NCBI GenBank assembly: GCA_021397845.1
Contig: CM038053.1
Location: 81,281,157-81,345,156 of the forward strand
Direction: 5' to 3'
Source: Areca catechu
Lineage: Eukaryota > Streptophyta > Magnoliopsida > Arecales > Arecaceae
DNA length: 64,000 bases
Under the pieces are notes generated by a model. The model ran no database searches, was not told where the DNA came from, and saw nothing but the letters and a program-made list of their open reading frames with translations. Below are positions 53,424 to 64,000 of the stretch, piece after piece (position 1 is the stretch's first letter; each line of letters opens with the position of its first letter). A program made the position numbers and the translations under genes.

Positions 53424-55606
53424 ATGGCTTCTACTCTTTCACTGCAAGGCATCTTGGATGCCAACAAGTTGACTGGTCCAAATTATATGGACTGGTTGAG
53501 AAACTTGAGGATTATGTTAGCTCAGGAAAAGATTGCCTATATCCTTGATTCTCTTGACCTAGATCCGGTAGGAGAGGATGCTACTGAGGAGGAAAGAGCC
53601 ATATATAAAATGTGTTAGAATGATAGCTTGACTGTCAAGTACATCATGTTGGCCTCTATGAGCAATGAATTATAAAGGCAACATGAGAAAATAGAACCTC
53701 GGTCCATATTGCTTAATCTTAAAGAGCTTTATGGAGAGCATAGTTGGATTGCTCGATATGAGACATCAAAGCAGTAGTTCCGAGTACATGGATGAGTGAG
53801 GACTCTTCTGTTTAGGTACATGTCCTCAAGATGATTGACCAAATCACTCGATTAGGTCAACTGGGATTTGTGATGGATGGAGAGCTTTATCAGGACTTGA
53901 TCCTGCAGTCACTCCCAGATTTATTCTCATAATTTATCATGAATTATCACATGAACAAACTGAATATGTCATTGCCGAGCTACTGAATATGCTCAAGAAA
54001 GTAGAGAGCCACTTTAAAGGTGATAAGGCTCAGCTTCTTCTAGTTAATGAAAAGAAGAAGCAGGCAATGAAGAAGAGTTCAAAGAGAAAAAAGGAACCCT
54101 AGGAGTAGCTTCTAGAAGAGGAAGAAGGTAAGGAAGCCCTCTACTGATGGGACTTGCTATCATTGTGGGAAGCAGAAGAATTGCAAGTTATATCTTGCAA
54201 GTATGAAGCTTGATGCTAGTGGAGCATTTAAAGGTTATGCTTGTTGAAAACAAGAAAAACAAAAAAAGATGATGTGAATGTCACTTATCTCTGGCATTGA
54301 TGTTTGGATCATATCAATGAGTCCAAGATAAACAAGTTATACAAAGAAAATTTCTTTGAACCTTCTGATCTTGAGTCATTAGGAACTTGTAAGTCCTGTC
54401 TCATGGGTAAGATGACCAAATCTCCATTCATAGGACATGGAGAGAGGGCAACTAAGTTGTCAGGTCTAGTACAGACATATGTGTGTGGCCCTATGATAAC
54501 CCAGGCTAGAGGATGATACTCTTATTTTATTAGTTTTACTGATGACTCATCAAGGTTCGGATATGTGTATCTAATGAAACACAAGTCCGAAGCCTTTGAT
54601 AAATTCAAAGAGTATCAAAGTGAGGTTGAGAAATAAACTGGGCATAGTATTAAAATCATTCGATCTGATAGAGGAAGAGAATGCTTATTTAGTGAATTTC
54701 TCGATCATCTTAAAGACAACAGCATACTCTCTAAATGGACTCCTCTATACACACCATAGCTCAATGGTGTAGCTGAAAGGGAGAATCGAACCTTGTTGGA
54801 TATGGTATAGTCCATGATATGCTTCAAAGATCTTCTAGTATCCTTCTAGGGTTATGCCCTAAAAATGGCTGCCTACATATTAAATAAGGTGCCATTAAAG
54901 GCATTTAAAAGCACTCCATATGAATTATGAAAAGGGAGAAGGCCAAGTCTTAAGTATTTTAAGATTTGGGGTTGCCCTACTTATATCAGAAATATTTTTG
55001 GACATAAACTAAGTGCTAGGGCTGACAAGTGTAGGTTTGTAGGATATCCTAAAGAAGGTATGGATTACCTTTTGTACCATCTTACTGAGCAAAAGGTCTT
55101 TGTCAATAGGCATGCCACATTCTTGGAAGAGTTTATCCAAGAAAGGGGTAGTAAGAGGATATTTGAACTTGAAGAAGTTCAACTTACACTGAAGCAATTT
55201 CTCAACTAGATGTTCCTAAGGTTCAAGAACAACAACAACACACACCTCCTCTCCATAGGTCAAAGAGAGTGTGAAGTGCACCTCTCACATATGGCTTTGT
55301 TATTCGGAATGATAATGAAGCCAGTATCATAAAGGATGATAATCTTGAGACCTATATGGAAGCTGTCATGAGTAGAGACTCTGATAGATGGTTGGAAGCC
55401 AAGAAATTTGAGATGGACTCCATGTACTCTAATCAGGTTTGGACATTAGTAGATCTACCTAAGGGGTAAACCCAATTGGGTGTAAATGGGTTTTCAAGAA
55501 GAAGATTAGAGTAGATGGTCAAATAGAGACCTACAAGGCTAGACTGGTGGCAAAAGGTTTTAGACAAAAACATGATAATGACTATGATGAAACTTTTTCA
55601 CCATAG
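53424..55606 (+). pseudogene. Copia element 3 gag-pol, truncated in RT
   Basis: MASTLSLQGILDANKLTGPN and YMDWLRNLRIMLAQEKIAYI match Copia B gag closely. A shortened knuckle (CYHCGKQKNC, about 54150) is followed almost at once by GAG-pre-integrase (DHINESKINKLYKENF, 54304), so the protease is deleted. Integrase shows VCGPMITQARG, FTDDSSRFGYVYLMKHKSEA and RADKCRFVGYPKEG. RT runs RWLEAKKFEMDSMYSNQVW, CKWVFKKKIRVDGQIE (with a frame change) and TYKARLVAKGFRQKHDNDY and ends at DETFSP (55606), where LTR F begins. Confidence 0.85.
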
Positions 55607-57110
55607 TGGTGTGGACACCAGGACTAGAAAATATCGACAGGTTAAACCCACATCCCTGGTGGATCACCTGTGAATAAAGCCCTGAACCCAACTCCTTTTA
55701 CCATGTAAAAATTTATTTTAAATTCTATTATTTTGGGTTAGCCTTTTTATTACCAACTGTAATTAGGATTTTGTTATTTAGTTTTTTAGACTAAACCCTT
55801 TTTACTACATTGAGTCAAAACTCTATTGGGCCAAACCCTATTTACCAATTTTTCTTTTTTGTAACATGAGGTCTTGCCTATTGATCAAATGGGTTCCAAT
55901 TTGATTAAATGGAGCTTTAGTTATTTGGTTTTGAGTATTGTAATAATTAGTTATTGAGTCCTGTAATACAAGAGGGACCCAATCAAAGACCTATGTGACT
56001 TCATGTGCACCCAATTGAAGATCCTATGTGCTAGCTCAAGACAAACCATGTGATTCCATGTGCTAGCCTAAGTTAGCTTGTTCTTGGTGCCACCTTTTTA
56101 AGAATTTGGACAACACCTGCAACATCATCAGGGGACATCAACACATGTCACTTTATTTGGACATGCATCAAATTTGGACATTGTCACATGACAACACATG
56201 CCATGTCCATTCTCTTTGGTCGGCCATTTAAGAAGGAGTTAGCGCCAACTTATTTTAAGATAAGTAAATGAGAAGGAGTCTTCATCCTTGGCGCCATTCA
56301 CTTCGAGTATTCCATGCCAAATCCAAGGAATCGGCCCACTCTTCCTACCCTCTTTCCAATGCCAAATTCCAAGGAATTTTATTTCATCTTGTAACCTAAA
56401 ATGGAGAAGGTTGGAAGGGTTTCTACTTCAAGAATTTCAATCCAACAGGTTACAAGCTTCTCAAGATCTAGGAACTCAAGAGTCTCACCAAAACTCTTGA
56501 GTCTTCTTCTATCCAGATCGAAGAGTCCATTAACCTGCAAAAGCTTACAACATCAAGACTCAAGAGTCCAAAAACCATGGCCAAGTGATGGAGCACCTTG
56601 ACCCTACATCAAGCTACCTCATCAATCCTTATAGTTGGCACCCAAGATGGATGAGAATTTCATGATTGCCGGACAGTTTGGATAGGAAGATCAGCCTAAC
56701 AAGCAAGAGTCCAGGCCGCCTAGAGCATAATTCCAGGAGTTGTTGTTAGGGAAACAAATACTAGTCTTTGTAACCCTTACATCTCTGGTTGTTGGTCTAT
56801 AAATACTCCATCAACCCCCTTGTAAAATGAATGATTATTAATAAAATACAACGACATTTTGTCAAATTTTTTCTTTGTTGTGTGCATCATGGGGTGTGAG
56901 GCCCTTTTCCTTTGTTATTTGGAACATCATGGGGTGTGAGGCCCTACTTATCCAGACACACCAAAAACCCTAGTCGACCTCTTCCTTTCCTCTTCTCTTT
57001 CACTTTTCCATCCTTTCCCTTCTTTGTTTCTTTCTATCTAAAATTTTCCTTTGTTGAGTGATTGCAGGTGATCAGAACTAAAGTCGAGGTGTTTGATGGG
57101 GACATCAACA
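55607..57110 (+). mobile_element. LTR of family F inserted in Copia 3
   Basis: Starts TGGTGTGGACACC inside the Copia 3 RT and ends at catcaaca (57110). It has a TATA box (ctataaatactcc, about 56804) followed by gggtgtgaggccc repeats. The start resembles the C/D LTR type. The Copia RT does not resume after it, so it is probably the 5' LTR of an element whose body is cut by gypsy E, not a solo LTR. No primer site recognised. Confidence 0.65.
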
Positions 57111-57196
57111 AGAAGGAAACATTTCAAACTAATTATATTTGGTTTTTGCAGCTAATATAGGCTACTTAAATTTAATAAAAGCCTTGGGATGAAGCT
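57111..57196 (+). other. Short segment between LTR F and gypsy E
   Basis: 86 bp with no recognisable motif; perhaps the start of the interior of element F. Confidence 0.35.
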
Positions 57197-58009
57197 TGTT
57201 GGGGGACGCCGGCTCAACTGAATACATCTCCGGCTTAGGAGACCGGTCGGGTTTCCCCCGGGCCGGCCACCCGTACCAAGAGAACCAACGATGGCTCGGA
57301 AGTGCCATAACGCCTCTTCGGACCAGTCTTCGAATAGGCCGAAGATAAAGGTCCAAAGACTATCCCTCCAGATCTATGACGTCCACCACCCAACAAATCT
57401 CCTCTCCGAAGAAGTCTGAAGGTAACTCCATCGATGAAGTCTGAAGGTAACTCCACTGATGAAGTCCGAAGATGATTGACCTGAAGAAGTCTAAAGAAGA
57501 AGAAGGCCCAAGATAAATCTCCAATCTGCCACAAACCCCCAAATGGGGGATGGCTATCGTAACCTAAAGCATAACCGCCATCCCCAACTCCAGCCATTTT
57601 GGCTAGCCACGAATTCAACAGCCCCACTCTCCGATAATTTTGGACTGGCCGTAATGGAGTGACAATCATCCTTGGACAAGCAGCAATCGTTTGTCATTGT
57701 ACGTGGGGTGAAGTTAACTGATCGCATGTAAACCAGAGGCAAGTTAAGCCCAACCCAGGCTAGTGCCCAACTATTATAAATACTGGTAAGAGGGGATACT
57801 AAAGGTGAGTTGGACACGATGATACTTTTGCTATCTTCCAGCCTTATCAGAGAACATTCCATTCTATTACTGGAACCTCTCCCTAACTTAGGCATTGGAG
57901 TGTCCCCCACTAGAGAAAATCTTATCAAGGGACCTATTTTGCAGGTGCCAAGAGAGGCAGATCGGTGGTTCAGTGGCTTGGCCCATCTAGCGAAGGTTCC
58001 ATGCCAACA
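57197..58009 (+). mobile_element. 5' LTR of gypsy E
   Basis: 813 bp, TGTTGGGGGACGCC to gccaaca. TATAAATA at 57775-57782. It shares the downstream blocks ggagtgtccccc and ttttgcaggtg with the gypsy A LTR. Confidence 0.88.
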
Positions 58010-58031
58010 GATTGGCATGCTAGGTAGGGGG
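58010..58031 (+). promoter_or_regulatory. Primer binding region of gypsy E
   Basis: gattggcatgctaggtaggg immediately after the LTR. Same block as in gypsy A; the tRNA is not assigned. Confidence 0.6.
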
Positions 58032-58123
58032 GATAAGGGCTGAACTTGGCAGTCTACATTGACCCAAGCCAACTACTCACTAGAAGCCCCTTCTTCGAGA
58101 AAGGAAAGTGAGAAGAAGCCACA

Positions 58124-59370
58124 ATGGCGAAAGGAAGAATGCAGAATGTCTCAGTAAGTAGGAGTCATCCTCCCTCTCAGAGGAACAATCCCCCAGTGGA
58201 ACATAATGTTCCGACCCCCACGTTGGTGGTTGGACAACAACAATTCGAAGCCCTTCTGAACTGAGTTGATACTCTGACAACTATGGTTCAGAATTTTCAA
58301 GATGTAGCCCTTCAGATGGGGCATCTACCAGCCACTTCCAGATATAGTCACCGATCCCAGGGGAAGGGAGACCAGCATCATTGGTCAGTCCTACCTTCCC
58401 CCGAAGGCCAAAGCTCTCGACATCCAAAGCCGGTTGACATATCATGGTGGGGGAAAATATCTAGATGATCCCTCTCCGTCTCCTCCGAGGATTCCACTCT
58501 CGAGAGGGAGGCGCCGATGGAAGCTCGCCCTGACTACGAGGAAAAGTTCAAGGTCCTCGAGTTGTAGGTTGCGAAGTTTTATAACCAGAGGAGGGATGAC
58601 GAGATCATCGCATATAATCCCTGTCCCCCATTCACCCTCACATCATGGCCGAAGCCATCCCTCGGCACTTTGGGGTCCCTCAAATGGAACCCTATGATGC
58701 CACCATCAATCCACTAGACCACCTGGACAGCTTCAAGGCCCATATGATGATTCAAGGGGCCTCTGACATGTTGCACTGCCTCGCCTTCCCTGCCATGCTA
58801 AAGAAGGTGGCTTGAATGTGGTATTCGAGCATACGCCTAGGTACCATCGACTCCTTTCCTGAATTGAAAAAATTATTCATCTCACATTTCAGGATCAGCC
58901 GGAAGACCTCCCAGAATACATATACCTTAGTCCTCCTCCATCATAAAAAAGGAGAGAGCCTTAGAGACTACATCTCTAGGTTCAACTCGACTACCCTCGA
59001 GATCTTGGATCTCAACAAACATGTAGCCATGTCCGCTTTGAAGAAGGGACTTCGATCTTCCAGGCTAACTTTCTCCTAAACAAAAGATTCCCCACAAGCT
59101 ATTCTGATCTTTTGTCGAGAGCTCATAAATAAGCCGACACCGAGGAACAGGCAACGAATCGGAGGCTGGCCGAAGGAAAATCCATCCTAAAGAAGAAAAG
59201 CAATCGGGTTAAGACCTCCCGATCCTCAACAACAACAACAACTCTGCATGGAGGCGAGTCCCAAGCCCAGAGCATCGGGCATGAAATTCAACTCTTACAC
59301 CCCCCTCATCTCCCTAGAGAAAGGATCCTGATGGAGATAGAAAAAGAAAGCTATCTCCAATGACCGCGTC
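58124..59370 (+). pseudogene. Gypsy E gag
   Basis: ATG at 58124: MAKGRMQNVSVSRSHPPSQR, VVGQQQFEALLN, a stop at 58261, then MAEAIPRHFGVPQMEPYDAT, LDSFKAHMMIQGASDMLHC, MWYSSIRLGTIDSFPELKKL, GESLRDYISRFNSTTLEI and MSALKKGLRSSRLTFS. This is the retrotransposon gag (capsid) domain, frame-broken at about 58450, 58810 and 59078. Confidence 0.85.
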
Positions 59371-60106
59371 CCATGAAGGCATCCTCTTTCACGAGGAACA
59401 GGAACAAATACTGTAGATTCCACCGGGACTATGGTCACAATACTGATGACTGCATCCAACTCAATGATGCTATTGAAGATCTCATCAAAAGAGGCTACTT
59501 AGGGCGTACGTCGGTCGCCAAGAACCTAGGCCTGAGGCCACGGCCCCCTAGAGGGCCCCTGAAGAAGCCAAACTACCCAACCAAAGACCCATCGATGAAA
59601 GGGTGGGAATGCTACATCAGCAGACCAACTGGAGGAGAGCCGAAGACGATGCCTTGAAGTGGCTCAAGGATAAAAACTCTATATTCTTCTTCGATGATGA
59701 CCTTGTGGTAGTTCAACACCCACATGATGACCCAGTTGTAATATTAGCCATTGTGGCCAACTATGATGTAAAGCATATCCTAATCGATAATGGAAGCTCT
59801 GTAGATGTCTTGCTCTACGATGCATTCTCCCGGATGTGCTTACCTAAAAATAAATTTCAGAGGTCTCCTCTACCACTGATAGGGTTTGGGGGGAACCAGG
59901 TTGAGGTTGAGAGCAAAATAATGTTGCCCGTAACCCTTGGCACCGAACCCTGGCAAAAAATGCTCTCCATCAATTTTGTAGTGGTCCGAACTCCTTCAGT
60001 GTACAATGTGATTTTAGGGAGGCCCGCCTTAAACAAATTTTGGGCCATAGTGTCGACCTACTATCTCCTAGTCCATTTCTCGACCAGGAGAGGAGTAGGG
60101 AAGTGA
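59371..60106 (+). pseudogene. Gypsy E zinc-knuckle and aspartic protease
   Basis: The knuckle KYCRFHRDYGHNTDDC shows a C-x2-H-x4-H-x4-C pattern. After a frame change at about 59650 a 167-codon frame carries ILIDNGSSVDVLLYDAF with an intact DNGS active site, FGGNQV, VTLGTEPWQK and YNVILGRPALNKF. This is the best preserved protease in the window. Confidence 0.88.
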
Positions 60107-60271
60107 AAGGCGACCAAAGGGCCGCATGGCAGTGCCTGGTGATCCAGGACAGACAATCGATCGACCCCCAACCCCCGATCAACTCGACCTGAGAGATCCA
60201 TCCAAAGACTGCGGGGAGCCGATGGAGAAAACTGTGCAGGTGCAGCTAACCGAGGAGACCCCACCAAAGTT

Positions 60272-61150
60272 GTGCAGATTAGGAGTCTACTTGATGAGGT
60301 GACAAGGGCGAAGCTAATCCACTTCCTTAAAAATAATGCTAATGTCTTCGCTTGGCTAGCCTCAGATATGCCCAGGATTATGGCCGAAGTAATCACCCAT
60401 CAGCTAGAGGTCATCCCCGGTTACAAGCTCATTCGACAGAAGAAGAAGAGCTTTGCCCCTAAGAGGCAGAAGGCGATAAATGAAGAGGTGAACAAACTCC
60501 TTAAAGCTAGGCTTATCTGAGAGTAATTACCCTGAATGGCTGGCAAATATGGTAATGATAAAGAAAGCTAGTGGAAAATGGAGGATCTATATTGATTACA
60601 CAGACCTCAACAAAGCATACCCTAAAGATAGCTTTCCCATACCGAAGATCGACCAATTGGTTGATGCCACCGCAGGCCACCAGCTATTAAGTTTTATGGA
60701 CGCCTTCTCCAAATACAACCAAATAAGAATGGACCCTCAAGATGAAGAGAAGATGGTGTTCATCACCGAAAAGGGCCTTTACTGCTACAGAATGATGCCA
60801 TTCGGACTAAAGAATGCTGGGGTAACATTTCAAAGGCTAATCTGCAAGGTGTTTAGAGAACAGCTGGGAAGGAACATGGAGGCATATGTCGATGACATGA
60901 TTGTGAAGAGCCTCCTTAAGGAGGACCATATCAAAGACCTGGAAGAGTCATTTAATGCCCTACGACATCATCGGATGAAGCTGAATCCGACGAAGTGTGC
61001 TTTCGGAGTGACATCCGGCAAATTCTTAGTATACCTTGTCACCAAGTGAGGAATTGAAGCCAATCCTGAGAAAACTCAAGACATCCAAAACATAAGGCAT
61101 CCTTCTTGTAAGAAGGAGGTACAACAGCTAACGGAAAGGTCGCCTCTCTA
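60272..61150 (+). pseudogene. Gypsy E reverse transcriptase
   Basis: FLKNNANVFAWLASDMPRIM, INEEVNKLLKARLI, one stop/frameshift near 60520, then a 166-codon frame: KASGKWRIYIDYTDLNKAYP, QLVDATAGHQLLSFMDAFSK, GLYCYRMMPFGLKNAGVTFQ, YVDDMIVKSLLKEDHIKDLE (YVDD at 60885-60896), LNPTKCAFGVTSGKFL, ending in a stop at 61047. It reads without interruption across the site where gypsy A carries the TR-GAG insertion. Confidence 0.92.
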
Positions 61151-62210
61151 AGCCGATTCATTTTCCGGTCAACCAAGAAATGCCTCCCTTTCTTCAAAGT
61201 GCTTCGAAAATCTCGGGACTTCGAATGGACCAAAGACTATCATCTCTCTTTTGAAGAGTTGAAGAAGTACCTGGAGACCCCACCACTACTCTCTAAACAC
61301 CGAGAATGTGAGACTCTTTGTCTATACCTCTCTACTTTGGATGAGGCCATCAACTCAGTTCTCATCCAAAATGAGAAAGACAATCTCCAAACGTCGGTCT
61401 ATTATATCAGCAAAGTCTTACACGATGCTGAGACAAGATATCCGAAGATACAAAAGCTTGTCTACTCACTAGTGATTATGGCAAAGTGATTGCAGCCCTA
61501 TTTCCAGGCCTACACCATCACGATTCTGATAGACCAACCCGTCAAGGCCATCCTCAGCTGTCCTAATACCTTTGGAAGGATAGTCAAATGGGCCATAAAA
61601 GTGAGCAAATTCAATATCAACTTCTGACCCAGACCGATGATGAAGGCACAAGTACTATCAAACTTTATAGCCAAATGCACTTGGAAGCCCGAAGATAGTC
61701 TGTAATTCGTCGAAGAAGAAGGGGATACTTGAAAGACACAAAGTCGGTATGGCTACTCCACGTGGACAGAGCCTCCAACTCTATCAGATATGGTGCGGCC
61801 TCATATTAGCCGAGCCAGATGGCCATACGGTGGAGTATGCACTCTGCTTCTTCTTCCACGCTTCGAACAACCAAGCCAAATACGAAGCCCTCCTTGCGGG
61901 GCTCTGAATCGCCAAAAGCCTGGGAATTCAAAAGGTCCAGTTCTTCTCAAACTCCTAGTTGGTGTTGAACCAAGTTAAAGGCATGTTCAAGGCCCGAGAC
62001 CCAACAATGGTCCAATACTTGGAAAAAGTGCAGGTCCTGTCCTCCTAATTGGAATCTTTCGACATCACCCATGTGCCAAGGTCTGAAAACTCCTGGACCA
62101 ATGCCCTCTCTAGGCTTGCTACTACCAACCCATACTCTCTCGTCTGTACCTTCATAGAACATCTCGAAGTTCCAAGCATAGCCGAAGGATCATGAGTTCA
62201 CCAGATCGAA
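61151..62210 (+). pseudogene. Gypsy E RNase H regions
   Basis: RT-linked part: FEWTKDYHLSFEELKKYLE, YYISKVLHDAETRYPKIQKL, VYSLVIMAK. The second RNase H, heavily frame-broken, is visible near 61750-62110 (LLHVDRASNS, KYEALLAGL-like, YLEKVQVLSS). The catalytic DGA motif has Arg for Gly. Two RNase H domains are typical of the Tat lineage. Confidence 0.8.
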
Positions 62211-63370
62211 AATGAGCCCAATTGGATGGACCCCATCCTCCAATTTCTGGATAAAGGCATGCTGCCAGAAGATAAAGGGAAGGCCAAGAAGGTCCGATGG
62301 ATGGCATCTCAGTATGTTATCCTAGATGGAGCTCTATTCGAAAGGTCCTTCACCCAACCCCTCTTGAAATGCCTGGAACCATCGGATGCTGACTATGCCT
62401 TGAGAGAAGTACATGAAGGCATCTGCTGAGACCATTTGGGGAGCAGATCCCTAACGTATAAAATAATACGTCAAGGATATTACTGGCCAACCATCCAGAA
62501 GGACTCCATGGACTTCATCCGAAGATGTGAGTAGTGCCAAAGATATGCCAATATCCAAAGGCGGCCCGCAAGTCAACTAACCCACCTAGTTGCACATTGG
62601 CCCTTTGCTCAATGGGGCATGGACATCCTTGGCCCGTTCCCACTGGCATCTTGTCAACGAAAATTCCTCCTCATTGCCATCGACTACTTCACCAAGTGGG
62701 TCGAGGCTGAACCCCTGGTACACATCATAGAGGCAAAGGTCAAAGGATTCGTAAGGAATTCTATCATATTCCACTTCGGGATCCCCCATGCCATAGTCAT
62801 TGACAATGGGAGGCAATTTGATAATCCGAGGTTTAGAGACTTTTGTGCCCAGTATCATATACTCTACAAGTTGACCTCTGTCAGTCATCCATAGTCCAAT
62901 GGGGAGGCCAAATTGATGAATCAGACTATCCTCTATGGTTTGAAGACTTGACTAAATGATGCTAAGGACTTTGGGTCGAGGAGCTGAATTCCATCCTTTG
63001 GGAATATCGAACGACCCCTAGAATAGCTACTAGTGAATCTTTGTTTACCCTAGCATATGGCACCGAGGTAGTCCTTCCAATAGAAGTCACATTGTAATCT
63101 TTGAGGATCGATAGGTACCAAGAACCTGAAAACTCAGAGCACCGAAGAATAGACTTGGATCTACTACAAGGCACTAGGCTCCAGGCTCAAATAAGGATGG
63201 CGACATACCAACAGAGGGTTGCCAAGTACTACAATTCCAGGGTAAAGGAGCGGACCTTCCGCCCTGAAGATTTGGTGTTGCGGAGAGCCAAAGTATCCAG
63301 GCCGACGGACCAAGAAAACTCTCTCCTAATTAGGAACGCCCCTATCGGGTCAAAGAAACCATACATCTAG
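62211..63370 (+). pseudogene. Gypsy E integrase
   Basis: MDPILQFLDKGMLPEDKGKA linker, YALREVHEGIC, YYWPTIQKDSMDFIRRCE with a stop beside the zinc Cys. Core: FAQWGMDILGPFPL, LLIAIDYFTKWVEAEPL, AIVIDNGRQFDNPRFRDFC and SNGEAKLMNQTI, which together give the D, D and E residues. C-terminal part: RIDRYQEPENSEHRRIDLDL, YQQRVAKYYNSRVKERTFRP, EDLVLRRAKVSRPT. It also reads without interruption at the place where gypsy A carries element C. Confidence 0.9.
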
Positions 63371-63539
63371 GGGCGTATCAACTTGAAACTTTATAGGGTG
63401 TCACACTGCCGCGGCCTTGGAATGTAAAGAATCTCCATAAAAATTATCAATAAAATCCCCCCACGGGAGGCTTCACCAAAAATCCACCCAACAATGGCTT
63501 GGGTTAATACAAGATGGCCCTAGTAACCTGAACCCACAA

Positions 63540-64000
63540 CAAGAGGGGAGAAGAGCGCAGAGCTGGGTCTGATCCAGCTACCTCATTGGTATGTCTGACG
63601 AGCATGAAAAGAAGCCCAAGCAGGCCTTCTTACGATCACCCAAAGGCATAGGGAATGGTTCACATGACCTACCCTACAAAAAATCCGAAGATGCACCGAG
63701 GTAGACCTAAGCAGCTGCCTTGATATTGAGCACAACGGTCCGATCCACTTACCTTATCGGTATGTCCGACAAGTGCTAGAAAAAGGCCCAACCAGGCCAT
63801 CTTATGATCACCCAAAGGCACAGGGAATGGTTTACATAACCTACTCTATGGAAAATCCAAAGACACGTCGAGGTAGGCCTAACCAACCTGCCTTAATATC
63901 AAAAAATGTTAGGGCATGACTAATCCAGCCGCCCCACTAATATGATCGACGAACATGAAAGAAAGTTCTAGGAAGGTCTCCTTACGGTTGACTAAAGATG
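63540..64000 (+). repeat. Post-integrase subrepeats of gypsy E
   Basis: cacccaaaggca.agggaatgg occurs near 63640 and 63810, with cctaccctac, atccgaagatgc and ggtatgtccgacaag phrases between. The larger unit is about 170 bp. Homologous in phrase and position to 40926-41290 in gypsy A. Cut by the window end. Confidence 0.75.

Larger units (their letters stand above)
57197..64000 (+). mobile_element. Gypsy element E (Tat-type), 5' part, runs off the window
   Basis: 5' LTR, gag, knuckle, PR, RT, RNase H, second RNase H, IN and subrepeats in the same order as gypsy A. Recognisable through its whole length at the protein level but clearly diverged from A. The 3' half with antisense genes and 3' LTR is outside the window. 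Confidence 0.9.

Noticed and set aside
55607..57110. Solo LTR with Copia 3 continuing after it
   Set aside because: The RT of Copia 3 does not resume downstream and no matching duplication is found.
57235..57669. Long minus-strand frame in the gypsy E LTR
   Set aside because: It lies within the LTR, shows no family similarity and has no counterpart in the gypsy A LTR.
1..64000. tRNA or rRNA genes
   Set aside because: Only tRNA-complementary primer sites (tggtatcagagcc) were found; no cloverleaf or rRNA sequence recognised.

Overview
This is plant nuclear heterochromatin-type DNA. Every recognisable coding signal is an LTR retrotransposon, and I see no host gene, tRNA, rRNA or CRISPR. The Tat-type Ty3/gypsy elements with an antisense gene, Copia elements primed by initiator tRNA-Met, a SIRE-like gag element and chromodomain elements fit a large, repeat-rich plant genome. 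A monocot is likely, but the species cannot be fixed from this sequence. All reading frames carry stops and frameshifts, so the loci are best read as pseudogenes.

Layout: 1-1580, end of a gypsy/chromovirus-like element and its LTR. 1588-2190, a gypsy RT scrap fused to a SIRE-like Copia integrase scrap. 2230-9597, Copia element 1 (5'-truncated LTR, PBS, leader, gag-pol), cut inside RNase H at 9597. 9598-55606, Copia element 3: its 5' LTR starts exactly where element 1 is cut, and its leader and gag-pol reappear at 53037. Inside its LTR lies a solo-LTR-like block (10379-11948). At the LTR/leader boundary sits gypsy element A (about 13416-53036), a Tat-type element with gag, PR, RT, RNases H, IN, subrepeats, antisense genes and a 3' LTR.

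Element A is interrupted three times. (i) At 16624-31972 by a gag-only element (TR-GAG type) with target duplication TGGGG, itself split at 20968-30842 by Copia element B with duplication GTGTC. (ii) At 33873-40142 by element C, a chromodomain-bearing element without PR, RT or IN core. (iii) At 45447-51837 by element D, a relative of C in reverse orientation with duplication ATAGA. This gives a five-level nest: Copia 1 > Copia 3 > gypsy A > TR-GAG > Copia B.

After 55606 an LTR of another family (F, 55607-57110) cuts Copia 3. From 57197 to the window end lies gypsy element E, a second Tat-type copy with 5' LTR, gag, PR, RT, RNases H, IN and subrepeats.

Most unusual signals: arrays of hairpins with a conserved loop but unrelated, perfectly complementary stems in the leader of Copia B (and Copia 3) and in the transcribed part of the TR-GAG LTR; a helically phased array of a 14-bp palindrome in the TR-GAG promoter, whose dyad centre is the insertion point of Copia B; a deletion-derivative family (C, D) that lost pol but kept a chromodomain; and antisense genes with recognisable introns in gypsy A.
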